Positions 28,531-37,588 of a stretch of 61,330 nt of DNA are shown here, in pieces. Position numbers and translations under genes: made by a program. The stretch covers positions 1-61,330 of the forward strand of contig JAPPNU010000004.1 of the NCBI GenBank assembly GCA_028873695.1, read 5' to 3'. This stretch comes from Gemmatimonadota bacterium. GTDB taxonomy: Bacteria > Latescibacterota > UBA2968 > GCA-2709665. How positions within the stretch are numbered: position 1 is the stretch's first letter; each line of letters starts with the position of its first letter. The notes under the pieces are model-generated. The model saw nothing but the letters and a program-made list of their open reading frames with translations. It had not been told where the DNA came from and ran no database searches.

Positions 28531-30221
28531 CCGGGTATTCGCGCGGTCGGCGTATCGGGATTCGCGGTATTGGCGCCAGGTTGGTCGCCGGAGGCGTTGC
28601 CTGGCTTCTCGCCGTCGTGACGCCATGCGTCCGGGCGGAGGGACGCGTGGTGATCAGCGAGGTCATGTTCGACCCGTCCGGCAGCGAGTTTTACGACGAA
28701 TTTATCGAGATTCAGAATACGGGCGGCGAACCCGTGGATCTGGCCGGATGGATGGCTGGAGACGGCGACGAAGCGGACGAACTGGTCTTCGAGAACGAGA
28801 CCGTGCTGCAGCCGGGGGCGTTCGGGCTGATTCTGGATTCCGGGTATTTCGCTCATTCGACCCGTTACGATCCGCTGCCCCCGTCCGCATTGATCCTCAC
28901 CGTGGCAGACGCCACAATCGGGAACTCGGGCCTGAGCAATTCCACCCCGGAACGGATCGTGCTGGTTTCATCGACGGGCGACACCGTGGGCGCGATGGTC
29001 TACACGACGGGAAACAAGCCGGGATATTCCGAGGAGAAAGTGGACCCTGCCGGGGACGACGGGCCGGAGAACTGGATGGATTCGCGTTGGGAGGGAGGGA
29101 CGCCGGGACGCGTCAACAGCGTCAGCCCCAAAGACTTCGACCTGGCTCTGGAAAGGATCTCGGAGTCGCCGTTCCCGGTTCCGGCGGGCGTCGCGCGGGA
29201 CTTCGTCCTTCAGGTGGTTAACCGGGGGCGCCGGCCGGCAACGGCGTTCTTCGTAGACGTGCGGGGAATTGCCGCGTGGCATCGGGATTTTCCGGCCCTG
29301 GAGCCGGCGGGACGTCTCACCATCGAGACGCCCGTCGGAATCGTCCCTCCGGGACGGCACGAATACGCGGCCAGGGTCGGGTTCGACGCCGATGAGGATA
29401 CCTCCAACAATCAGGTGACATGGACGGTGCTCGGCGGCGTCGGACCCCGGGCGGTGATCGTAAACGAAGTGATGTTTGCTCCCGGCGACGGAGAGCCGGA
29501 GTGGGTTGAACTCCACAACCGCTCCGGGCGGGCGCTGGACGTGATCGCGTGGCGGGTCGAGGACGCGAAGTCTCCGGGCGGCCCGTTCGGAGGCAGGCCC
29601 CTGCGACTGCAGCCCGGCGCGTACCTGGTGGCGGCCGAGGACGAGGAGAAGTTCTACGCCCGGTTTCCGGACCGGACCGTTCAGGTCGTTGCGCCCGGGA
29701 GATGGGCGCGTCTGAACGACAGCGGGGACGCGGTCGTCTTGCGCGATGCAACCGGTGCGGTCGTGGACAGCATGGTTTACGATCCCGGGGACTTCACCGG
29801 GCGGTCGCTCGAGCGAATCTCGGGCTCCGGGTCCAGCGCGGATCCGCTCAACTGGCTGGCAAGCACCCACGAGGACGGCGCGACGCCGGGGCGCGAAAAC
29901 AGCGTATCGCTGCAACCCGGCATCGATGCCGTCCGCCTGGCCGCGGAGCCCAATCCCTTCTACGACCGGGTGGAAATCCGCTACCTGCTTCCAGCGCCCC
30001 GCGCCGCCGTGAATCTGTGGGTGTACGACAGGTCCGGCCATCCGGTAAAGGCGCTCCTCAATGCCGCCGCCGGAGGCAGCCGGCGGCGGGTGACCTGGGA
30101 CGGGACGGGTGAAGACGGCGCACCGTTGAAGCCCGGCATTTATATCTTATTTTTGGAGACTTCGCTCAAAGGACGTATCTTTAGGACCAGGGCCCCCGTC
30201 GTATTGGCAAGAGGCCTGTAA
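28527..30221 (+). CDS. Secreted lamin-tail-domain protein
   Basis: About 564 aa from the ATG at 28527, which overlaps the stop of the VWA gene by 4 bp; an upstream in-frame ATG at 28446 lies inside that gene. A signal peptide (ARLVAGGVAWLLAVV) is followed by two lamin-tail domains: VVISEVMFDPSG ... EIQNTGGEPVDLAGW and IVNEVMFAPGDG ... ELHNRSGRALDV. Between them lies a CARDB-like Ig domain, and at the C-terminus a FlgD-like Ig domain (VNLWVYDRSGHPVKAL ... LKPGIYILFLE). Such secreted modular proteins are typical of FCB-group bacteria. The role is probably at the cell surface, perhaps with its membrane partner. Confidence 0.85.
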   Translation: MTGYSRGRRIGIRGIGARLVAGGVAWLLAVVTPCVRAEGRVVISEVMFDPSGSEFYDEFIEIQNTGGEPVDLAGWMAGDGDEADELVFENETVLQPGAFGLILDSGYFAHSTRYDPLPPSALILTVADATIGNSGLSNSTPERIVLVSSTGDTVGAMVYTTGNKPGYSEEKVDPAGDDGPENWMDSRWEGGTPGRVNSVSPKDFDLALERISESPFPVPAGVARDFVLQVVNRGRRPATAFFVDVRGIAAWHRDFPALEPAGRLTIETPVGIVPPGRHEYAARVGFDADEDTSNNQVTWTVLGGVGPRAVIVNEVMFAPGDGEPEWVELHNRSGRALDVIAWRVEDAKSPGGPFGGRPLRLQPGAYLVAAEDEEKFYARFPDRTVQVVAPGRWARLNDSGDAVVLRDATGAVVDSMVYDPGDFTGRSLERISGSGSSADPLNWLASTHEDGATPGRENSVSLQPGIDAVRLAAEPNPFYDRVEIRYLLPAPRAAVNLWVYDRSGHPVKALLNAAAGGSRRRVTWDGTGEDGAPLKPGIYILFLETSLKGRIFRTRAPVVLARGL

Positions 30222-30230
30222 ACTGAGGTG

Positions 30231-30258
30231 CCGGCGAATCCCCTGCGCCGGAGTTTTT
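30231..30258 (+). terminator. Terminator after the lamin-tail gene
   Basis: CCGGCG and CGCCGG arms with a 9-nt loop, followed by AGTTTTT. It ends the tsaD-VWA-lamin-tail operon. Confidence 0.65.
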
Positions 30259-30303
30259 GAAACACCTGTTCGGCAGAGACCCTCGCGTGCAGACTCCCCT
30301 TGT

Positions 30304-32685
30304 ATGCATCAAGACAAGGGCGGCTTACTTATGCGAAAGGAACCGAACGAAGTCACCGTGGAACCGCAGGACAGACCGGACCTGATCAATCAGGTCTGCG
30401 GTGTGTTCCTGTTCGCGGTTGCGCTGTTCTTGGCGGTGAGCCTGGTCTCGCATTCTCCGCAGGACCCGCCGAATTCGGGTCGCGCCCCGGAACTGACGGA
30501 AAACATGGCGGGGTGGATCGGCAGCCAGGTCTCCTACTATCTCTTGTTCTCGGTCGGCCACGGCGCCTACGTTCTTGCAGCCATCGTTCTGATGTGGGGC
30601 TGGAATCGTTTCAGAGAACGTCCGGCCCTGCCCCTTGCCTCGCAGAGCCTGGCGTTGCTGGCCCTGGCGGTGGTCTATAGCGCCGCGTCGTGCGTGCCGT
30701 CCCGCGGAGAGACCCAACTGTCGTTTCTGATGGGCGGGTGGCTGGGGGTAACCCTTGCGGGCAGGATTCTGGTCCCGTATCTGGGATTCGTCGGGTCGTA
30801 CATACTGTTGTGCGCCTCGTTTGTGGTGTTTTCCATGGTCCTGACCCGCACTTCCTTTTCGCGGATTCCGGAATTGTGGGCGTCGCGGGCAAGGCGAAAT
30901 CCAGCGCCCGTCTCCGGCGGCCCCACGCCCGGGCTTCCGGAGCAACCGCAGACCGTGGAGGAACGTGTGCCGGCGTACACGGGAACCGACCTGCCGGGGA
31001 ACGCGCCGGAATCCGGAAACCATACCGCGTCAGTTCTGCCGGCTGAACCTGAGGATGGCGTTCCCGAGCCCGTTCCACCGTGCGAAGACGACGCGGACGA
31101 GCCGGAAGATCCGCCTTCGGTTTTGCTCGACCCCGACATCGTTGCGGATCCCGTGGAGATTTCCAGGTCGACCGGACTGAAGCCCAAAGCGCGTGCGCCG
31201 GGAGACGAGGACGTCCAGTACCGATTGCCGGACCTGGAATTGCTCAATGAACCCGCACAAAAGGAGGAGGGGCCGGACCGGTCGGTCCTGCTGGAAGGCG
31301 CGCAGACCCTTGAGCACAGCCTCAGCAGCTTTGGCATCGAAGGCAAGGTGGTACAGGTCAATCCGGGCCCTGTCATTACCGGATACGAGGTGCAGCCGCC
31401 CCGCGGGGTCAAGGTGAACCGCATCGTCAACCTCTCGGACGATCTCGCTCTGGTGATGAAGGCGAGAAGCATCCGCATCCAGGCGCCGATTCCGGGTAAA
31501 GCGGCCGTGGGCATCGAGGTGCCGAACGCGAACCCCTCAATCGTCTTCCTGCGGGAGATACTCGAATCCGACGCCTTTCAGGACGCCGATGAGAAGCTGA
31601 TGCTGGCGCTGGGCAAGTCCGCCACGGGAGAATCCGTCTGCACCAGCCTGGCGTCCATGCCGCATCTGCTGATCGCCGGCGCGACGGGGAGCGGGAAATC
31701 GGTATGCGTCAATGGGCTGATAACCAGCATCCTGATGCGGTGCGGTCCCGAAGAGGTCCGTTTCATCATGGTGGACCCGAAAATGCTGGAACTTTCCATC
31801 TACAACAGCATTCCGCACCTGCTGGCGCCGGTCGTCACGGAACCGCAGAAGGCCTCTGAAGCGTTGAGGTGGGCGGTTGCGGAGATGGAAGACCGTTATC
31901 GAAACCTGGCGCAGTACAACGTGAGGAACATCACGGACTTCAACGACAAACTGGAGAAGATGCGCACGGAGGCGGAATCGGAGGAAGACCGAACCGAAGT
32001 CCCCCCGCTCTTGCCCTACATCGTGGTTGTGGTCGACGAACTCGCGGATCTGATGATGACGGCGCCCGCGGACATAGAGGATTCGCTGACGCGGCTGGCG
32101 CAGATGGCGCGTGCGGTGGGCATCCATCTGATCCTGGCGACGCAGCGGCCGTCGGTAAACGTGATTACGGGAACGATCAAGGCCAACTTTCCGTCTCGTA
32201 TCGCGTTTCGTGTGGCGTCGAAGGTGGATTCACGCACGATTCTGGACTGTAACGGCGCCGAGAAGCTTCTGGGCCGCGGCGATATGCTGTTCATGCCGGC
32301 CGGCAAACCGGAACCGGTACGCGTCCACGGTGCGAATATGACAACCGAGGAGACCGAGCGGCTGGTGGAATGGGTGAGCGGCCAGGGCGTGGAGATGGAG
32401 CAACTGGACCTGGGTGTGGATGAAAACGAACTGATGCTCGCCGAGGGGAGCCGGGACAAACGTTTCGACGAAGCGCTTCGGCTGGTCGTTACCCACCAGC
32501 AGGGGTCGGCCTCGCTGCTTCAGCGCCGCATGAAGGTGGGATACGCCCGCGCCGCGCGCCTTGTGGACGAACTGGAGCAGGCCGGAATCGTCGGTCCGTC
32601 CGACGGGAGCAGCAAGGGCCGCGAAGTGCTTGTCGGCGTGGAGTATCTCGACCGGCACGGAGAGGAGGAACCGGATGCCTTGTGA
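30304..32685 (+). CDS. ftsK: DNA translocase FtsK/SpoIIIE
   Basis: A 793-aa membrane-anchored motor that clears DNA from the division septum. Four N-terminal helices (from VFLFAVALFLAV to YILLCASFVVF), an acidic proline-rich linker (about residues 200-330), then the alpha/beta motor with Walker A in AGATGSGKSVCVN and Walker B in VVVDELADLMM. The C-terminal gamma winged helix (RRMKVGYARAARLVDELEQ) reads polar sites near dif. Linker is shorter than in E. coli. An ATG at 30331 (MRKEPNEV) is an alternative start. The lolA-like gene follows about 100 bp downstream. Confidence 0.96.
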   Translation: MHQDKGGLLMRKEPNEVTVEPQDRPDLINQVCGVFLFAVALFLAVSLVSHSPQDPPNSGRAPELTENMAGWIGSQVSYYLLFSVGHGAYVLAAIVLMWGWNRFRERPALPLASQSLALLALAVVYSAASCVPSRGETQLSFLMGGWLGVTLAGRILVPYLGFVGSYILLCASFVVFSMVLTRTSFSRIPELWASRARRNPAPVSGGPTPGLPEQPQTVEERVPAYTGTDLPGNAPESGNHTASVLPAEPEDGVPEPVPPCEDDADEPEDPPSVLLDPDIVADPVEISRSTGLKPKARAPGDEDVQYRLPDLELLNEPAQKEEGPDRSVLLEGAQTLEHSLSSFGIEGKVVQVNPGPVITGYEVQPPRGVKVNRIVNLSDDLALVMKARSIRIQAPIPGKAAVGIEVPNANPSIVFLREILESDAFQDADEKLMLALGKSATGESVCTSLASMPHLLIAGATGSGKSVCVNGLITSILMRCGPEEVRFIMVDPKMLELSIYNSIPHLLAPVVTEPQKASEALRWAVAEMEDRYRNLAQYNVRNITDFNDKLEKMRTEAESEEDRTEVPPLLPYIVVVVDELADLMMTAPADIEDSLTRLAQMARAVGIHLILATQRPSVNVITGTIKANFPSRIAFRVASKVDSRTILDCNGAEKLLGRGDMLFMPAGKPEPVRVHGANMTTEETERLVEWVSGQGVEMEQLDLGVDENELMLAEGSRDKRFDEALRLVVTHQQGSASLLQRRMKVGYARAARLVDELEQAGIVGPSDGSSKGREVLVGVEYLDRHGEEEPDAL

Positions 32686-32796
32686 GTACAGGAAAAAACG
32701 TCCTTTTGGACGACGTTCACGCCCCGTTTCAGGGGTTTTCGTTGCGTCGCCGCGCTGCTGTTTTTTTCGAATTGGGGTTTACACGAGGTGAGGCGC

Positions 32797-33456
32797 ATGG
32801 CCGCGGGACGGCTCAAAATTCTGTTGTTGGCGTGCGGCCTTCTGATACCGGCGGACGTGCCGGGCATCGACGGGCGCGAGGTGATTCGCCGCCAACAGCA
32901 GCGATATGAAAAACTCACGAGCATTTCCGCCCGGTTCAAGAAAACCCACTACTGGAAACTCGTGGACCAGAAGACGCAGTTGAGCGGAAATCTGTACGTG
33001 GAGAAACCCAATCGATTTCGCTTCGAAACGCGGGTTCAGACGGTGGTGTCGGATGGAGAAAGCGCCTGGAACTACACACCAGGGAACGAACAGGTTCTGT
33101 TGAGCGGTTACGATCGGGCAAAGGGCGATCGGAGCTACGAAAAACTGCTCTTCGACCTCATTCTGCTGGGGGGGTACGAAGACCGCTACGACCCCCGGCT
33201 CGCGGGAGAGGAAAGCGTGGACGGCAGGCGCTGTTACCGCGTGGAATTGACGGCCCGGCAGGAGGAGAGCTATATCTCCCGCGTCAGGTTGTGGGTGGAC
33301 CGAAAGCTCTGGCTGGTCCGACGCGCGGAATATCTCAATCTGAACGAGGACGTAACCACCTACGACGTTTCCCGCCTTAAAGTGGACGGAAAACTGAAGC
33401 CGGATCTGTTCACTTTCGTGCCGCCGGACGGCGTCGAGGTGATCGACCTGAGGTGA
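32797..33456 (+). CDS. lolA: LolA-like outer-membrane lipoprotein carrier
   Basis: About 219 aa with a signal peptide (KILLLACGLLIPADVPG) and the LolA/LolB half-barrel pattern: QQQRYEKLTSISARFKK, LSGNLYVEKPNRFRFE, TVVSDGESAWNYTP, and a late FTFVPPDGVEVID. LolA ferries lipoproteins across the periplasm. The ATG at 32797 is preceded by GGTGAGG; a GTG at 32788 is also in frame. The coupling ftsK-lolA is common in Gram-negatives and supports the name. LolD lies 3.4 kb downstream. Confidence 0.88.
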   Translation: MAAGRLKILLLACGLLIPADVPGIDGREVIRRQQQRYEKLTSISARFKKTHYWKLVDQKTQLSGNLYVEKPNRFRFETRVQTVVSDGESAWNYTPGNEQVLLSGYDRAKGDRSYEKLLFDLILLGGYEDRYDPRLAGEESVDGRRCYRVELTARQEESYISRVRLWVDRKLWLVRRAEYLNLNEDVTTYDVSRLKVDGKLKPDLFTFVPPDGVEVIDLR

Positions 33457-33480
33457 TTCGAATCCGGGAATTTCAGAACG

Positions 33481-33716
33481 GTTGTCATGCCCCTTTTGAG
33501 GCGCCCGTATAGATGAGACGCGTCGCATTGCCAGGCCGACGCCCGGCATTGTATTCTTCGCCTCTTGCGGCCATCGATCCCAGCCACCGGATTTTCTCCG
33601 TTTCGCCGTTTCGTCTCGCGGTTTGGCCTTTTCGTAGTTTCGTATTCTCGTCTATTCGTAGTTTCGCCTTTTCGTAGTCTCGTAGTTTCGTCTATTCGTA
33701 TTCTCGCCTTTTCAAG
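33481..33716 (+). repeat. Pyrimidine-rich repeat element in front of prfB
   Basis: A left block (33481-33596, starting GTTGTCATGC) similar to 34951-35070, followed by a run of TCGTAGTTTCG/TCGTCTATTCG/TCTCGCCTTTTCG units. The last unit abuts the prfB Shine-Dalgarno AAGGAG (33714-33719). The C/T-rich strand is the coding strand of prfB. Confidence 0.8.
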
Positions 33717-33728
33717 GAGTTGGCGCAT

Positions 33729-34845
33729 ATGGCAGTCGATATGCAGTTTACCGATCTGAAATCCGGAATGGCGGCGTCTCGCGACCGGCTGGAGAATCTA
33801 CGGAGGTATCTTTGACCTGGAAACCCGGGAAACCCGCATTGCCGAACTCCAGGGATTGATGGAGCGTCCCGGATTCTGGGACGACGGGGAGCGGGCAAGG
33901 CAGATCATCGACGAAGTGAACGGGCATAGGGATTGGGTCGCCGGCTGGCAGGACCTGGATGAGCGCCTTACGGAACTGGAGGAGTTGTACGAACTTGCCC
34001 GGGAAGAGCAGGACGACGAGACGCTGCAGGATCTCCGGCGGGAACAGCGGGCGCTGCGCGGGTCACTCGAGGAGCTCGAGTTCCGGCACATGATGGGCGA
34101 CAAGGAGGACCGCCTCGATGCGATTCTGACGATTCATCCCGGCGCGGGCGGTACGGAATCGGCCGACTGGGCGCAGATGCTGATGAGGATGTACACCCGA
34201 TGGGCCGAGCGCCGCGGTTTCAATGCGGACGTGCTGGATCTTCTTCCCGGTGAGACGGCGGGCATCAAGAGCGTGGCAATAGAAATGAAGGGAGACTACG
34301 CATACGGTTATCTCAAGTCCGAAATGGGCGTGCATCGGCTGGTCCGGCTGTCTCCGTTCGATTCCGGTCGCAGGCGTCACACGTCGTTCGCGTCCGTTTC
34401 CGTGTATCCCGAAGCGGAGGGCGATATCGAGGTGGAAATCCAGCCGGAGGACATCCGCGTGGATACCTACCGGTCCAGCGGCGCGGGCGGGCAGCATGTG
34501 AACAAGACCGACTCGGCCGTGCGGATTACGCACCATCCCACCGGCATTGTGGTCCAGTGTCAAAACGAACGGTCGCAACACAAGAACCGAAACTCGGCAA
34601 TGAAGATCCTCAAGGCCAGGCTGTACCAGCTCTACAAGGAGGAAGAAGAAAAAGCCCGCGCGAAGATCGAAAAGGACAAGAAGAAGATCGAGTTCGGGAG
34701 CCAGGTCCGCAACTACGTATTCCATCCCTATCAGCTGGTCAAGGACCTTCGGACCGAGCACGAAACATCCGGCGTTCAGGACGTGATGGACGGAGACCTG
34801 GACGGCTTCATGCGGGCGTTTCTGGAACGGAAGGGAGAGGCCTGA
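33729..34845 (+). CDS. prfB: Peptide chain release factor 2, programmed +1 frameshift
   Basis: RF2 recognises UGA and UAA. Translation starts at the ATG at 33729 (AAGGAG 9 nt upstream), reads 28 codons ending LENLRRYL, meets an in-frame UGA at 33813-33815, and must shift +1 to continue as DLETRETRIAELQGLM. The joined protein is about 371 aa, the normal length. Domain 2 follows, and the catalytic GGQ loop is in RSSGAGGQHVNKTDSA. The codon-recognition SPF-type motif reads SPFDSGRRRH. The frameshift autoregulates RF2: low RF2 lets the ribosome shift. Naive gene callers will start the gene at 33856. Confidence 0.97.
33801..33816 (+). promoter_or_regulatory. prfB +1 recoding site
   Basis: The sequence CGGAGGTATCTTTGAC has an internal Shine-Dalgarno-like GGAGG 3 nt before the slippery CTT and the UGA stop followed by C, the canonical RF2 recoding signal. 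Confidence 0.95.
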
Positions 34846-34862
34846 TCGTCGGGGCAAAGGGC

Positions 34863-34891
34863 TTGACTTCACTTTTTGTATTGATTATACT
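34863..34891 (+). promoter_or_regulatory. Promoter upstream of lysS
   Basis: TTGACT at 34863-34868, 17-bp spacer, TATACT at 34886-34891. Transcripts from here would carry the whole 34951-35241 repeat in the leader of the lysS-lolD mRNA. Confidence 0.65.
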
Positions 34892-34950
34892 ATTTTTGAC
34901 TGTATAACCCGGTCGCTGGCGGTAGATGATCACCCGGTTAATTTAAGACA

Positions 34951-35241
34951 GTTGTCATGCCCCGTATGGGGCACCCATAATGATGAAAATCGTTGCACTG
35001 CCAGGCTGACGCGCAACATTGTGGTTTTGGGCCTATCGTGGCAATTGATCTCAGCCACGGATTTCGTATTTGGTATCCAGTTTTTAGTCGCTTCGTTTTT
35101 CGTCTTTTCGTTTTCTGGTTTATTCGCGTTATTCGTAGTTTAGTCTTTCGCCTTTCGTTTACTCGTTTATTCGTATTCTCGTTTGTTCTTCGTAGTCTCG
35201 TAGTCTCGTTTCCTCGCAGTTTATCGTGTTATTTTCTAAGC
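34951..35241 (+). repeat. Pyrimidine-rich repeat element in front of lysS
   Basis: Left block 34951-35070 (starting GTTGTCATGC, with GGCAATTGATCTCAGCCACG near its end), then many TTTCG/TTCTCG/TAGTCTCG units, and a terminal 29-nt block at 35213-35241 that is identical to the complement of 61150-61178. lysS starts 28 nt further on. Confidence 0.85.
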
Positions 35242-35269
35242 AGTTTTCCTTAAGTCGGGAGGAGTCCGA

Positions 35270-36814
35270 TTGGCTCAGGAAGGGGCGTCTTCGGCCCCGG
35301 AATCGCAACTGGTTGCCCAGCGTCTGCAAAAGCTGGACTCGATTCGGGAAATGGGCGTGGAGCCGTTTCCGTATCGGTTCGAAGTGACCCATCGTTCCGG
35401 GGAAATCGCGGAGTCGTTCGAGACGCTTGAGGCGGAGGGGCGGGACGTGTCGGTGGCGGGGCGTCTCATGGCCAGAAGGGACCACGGCAAGTCGGCCTTT
35501 GCCGATCTCCTGGATGAAACGGGCCGCATTCAGATCTACGTGAGACGGGATGCGGTGGGTGAAAAGGCTTTCGATCTTTGGAAATTGCTCGACATCGGAG
35601 ATTTCGTAGGGATCGGCGGTCCGGTTTTCCGAACCCGTACGGGTGAGATGACGGTGAAAGCGCACGCATTGGAAATGCTCTCCAAGGCCGTGCGGCCGCT
35701 GCCGGTACCCAAAGAAGAGGTAAAAGACGGTCAGCGGGTCGTGCACGACGCCTTCACCGACCCCGAACTGCGGTACCGGCGCCGATACCTCGACCTGACG
35801 CTGAACCCCGACGTGAAGGACGTATTTCGCAAGCGGACGGCGACGTTTTCCGCCATTCGCCGTTTTTTTGACGCCCGCGGGTTTCTGGAGGCCGACACGC
35901 CGGTCTTGCAGCCGCTCTATGGCGGCGCATCAGCACGGCCCTTTACCACCCATCACAACGCGCTGGATATGAAGCTCTATCTGCGGATCTCGAATGAGCT
36001 GTATCTGAAGCGTCTGATCGTGGGCGGATTCGAGAAAGTCTACGAATTCAGCCGGGATTTCCGAAACGAAGGAATCGACCGCACGCACAATCCGGAATTC
36101 ACGATGCTGGAGGCCTATCAGGCCTACGCCGACTATACCGATATGATGGAGCTGACGGAGTCGCTGTTCGCCTCAGTTGCCGAATCGGTTACGGGGTCCG
36201 GTACGGTTGTCTATCAGGGGATGGAGATCGATCTTTGCCCGCCCTGGCGGCGGATGACACTCCTGGATTCCATCGAGGCCTACGGCGGCTTCAACGTTGC
36301 CGGCGCTTCCGTGGAAGAATTGAGAGAAATCTGTCAACAATTGGGCCTTGAGGTGGACGGCGGCGCGCGGCGCGGGCATCTGATGGATGAGATATTCGAG
36401 GCGGCCGTTCAGCCTCACCTGATTCAACCCACGTTCATAACGGATTACCCCGTGGAGATGTCGCCGCTGGCCAAGCGACACCGGAACAACCCGGAACTCA
36501 CGGAACGGTTCGAGCCTTTCATCTGCGGATGGGAGGCGGCTAACGCGTTTTCCGAACTCAACGATCCGATAGATCAGCGGAAACGTTTCGAATACCAGGC
36601 TTCCCTGAGAGAGAGCGGGGATGAGGAAGCGCAGGTCCTCGACGCCGATTTTCTGCGGGCAATGGAATATGGCATGCCGCCAACGGGCGGGATGGGGTTC
36701 GGCGTGGACAGGCTTGTGATGCTGCTGACCGACGCGCGCTCGATCCGGGACGTCATCCTCTTCCCGCATATGAGGCCCGAAGCGGGTCGCCCGGAGGCTG
36801 CCGGCGATGCGTAG
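35270..36814 (+). CDS. lysS: Lysyl-tRNA synthetase, class II
   Basis: A 514-aa class IIb synthetase charging tRNA-Lys. An N-terminal OB-fold anticodon domain (about 60-160, VSVAGRLMARRDHGKSAFADL) precedes the catalytic domain with motif 2 (FRNEGIDRTHNPEFTMLEAY) and motif 3 (GMGFGVDRLVMLL). Start is a TTG at 35270 with a strong GGGAGGAG 6 nt upstream; no ATG is suitable. Its stop overlaps the lolD start by 8 bp, forming a lysS-lolD unit. The leader contains the pyrimidine array. Confidence 0.97.
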   Translation: MAQEGASSAPESQLVAQRLQKLDSIREMGVEPFPYRFEVTHRSGEIAESFETLEAEGRDVSVAGRLMARRDHGKSAFADLLDETGRIQIYVRRDAVGEKAFDLWKLLDIGDFVGIGGPVFRTRTGEMTVKAHALEMLSKAVRPLPVPKEEVKDGQRVVHDAFTDPELRYRRRYLDLTLNPDVKDVFRKRTATFSAIRRFFDARGFLEADTPVLQPLYGGASARPFTTHHNALDMKLYLRISNELYLKRLIVGGFEKVYEFSRDFRNEGIDRTHNPEFTMLEAYQAYADYTDMMELTESLFASVAESVTGSGTVVYQGMEIDLCPPWRRMTLLDSIEAYGGFNVAGASVEELREICQQLGLEVDGGARRGHLMDEIFEAAVQPHLIQPTFITDYPVEMSPLAKRHRNNPELTERFEPFICGWEAANAFSELNDPIDQRKRFEYQASLRESGDEEAQVLDADFLRAMEYGMPPTGGMGFGVDRLVMLLTDARSIRDVILFPHMRPEAGRPEAAGDA

Positions 36815-37496
36815 CCTGCTCGAGGCTGCTGATCTGGTCAAGCGGTACCGCGTCGGCGGTTCCGAAATACCGGTACTCAAAGGCGTCGCCCTATCCGTCG
36901 CGTACGGCGAGGTGGTTGCGGTGGTCGGCCCTTCCGGAGTCGGCAAAAGTACCCTGCTGCACATTCTGGGCGGGCTGGATCGCCCGTCCGGCGGAACGGT
37001 CCGCGTCGACGGCAACGATGTCTTCGCGCTTTCGGATACGGAGCGGGCGCGGTTCAGAAACGAATCGGTTGGTTTCGTCTTTCAGTTTCACCATTTGCTC
37101 AACGATTTTACCGCGGAAGAAAATGTGATGCTGCCCCTGATGATTCAGGGGCGTCCCGTCTCCGAAGCTCGGATTGCAGCCGGGGAACTGTTGAATGCGG
37201 TGGGGCTCCGGGAGCGCCGCGCTCATCTCCCCTCGGAACTGTCGGGCGGGGAATCCCAGCGTGTTGCGGTTGCCAGGGCGCTTGTCGGGCGGCCGAAGCT
37301 GGTTCTGGCGGACGAACCTTCCGGCAACCTGGACGCGGAACACAGCCGGGAATTGCACGATCTGATCTGGAAACTCGCGGGCAGTCTGAAACAGACGTTC
37401 GTCATCGCCACGCACGACCAGGCGCTGGCCGCGCGTGCGGATCGGACGATCCGGATGGAAGACGGAAGAATCGTCCAACAGGTCCGCCGAGGCTGA
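36807..37496 (+). CDS. lolD: Lipoprotein-release ABC ATPase LolD
   Basis: A 229-aa ATPase of the LolD/MacB-type family: Walker A GPSGVGKST, Q-loop VFQFHHLLNDFTAEENVMLP (characteristic of LolD), signature LSGGESQRVAVARAL, Walker B LVLADEPSGNLD. LolD powers transfer of lipoproteins from the inner membrane to LolA. The LolC/LolE permease is not in this window; in most genomes lolC precedes lolD. Here lysS precedes it with overlap. The substrate assignment rests on the Q-loop and on the nearby lolA. Confidence 0.87.
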   Translation: MRSLLEAADLVKRYRVGGSEIPVLKGVALSVAYGEVVAVVGPSGVGKSTLLHILGGLDRPSGGTVRVDGNDVFALSDTERARFRNESVGFVFQFHHLLNDFTAEENVMLPLMIQGRPVSEARIAAGELLNAVGLRERRAHLPSELSGGESQRVAVARALVGRPKLVLADEPSGNLDAEHSRELHDLIWKLAGSLKQTFVIATHDQALAARADRTIRMEDGRIVQQVRRG

Positions 37497-37588
37497 CGCC
37501 CTTTCCGGCGGCCGGCACGCAAGGCCCGGGCTGGCAGCAGAGCGATGGCTTGCCGGCCGGACAAGAAGGTTCAGAGGAGATAAATCTT

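Noticed and set aside
33856..34845. prfB starting at 33856
   Set aside because: This is only the open part after the frameshift; the recoding site and upstream 28 codons are clearly visible.
34892..35269. T-box or lysine riboswitch in the lysS leader
   Set aside because: No specifier loop, T-box sequence or lysine-riboswitch core is recognisable; the leader is filled by the repeat element.
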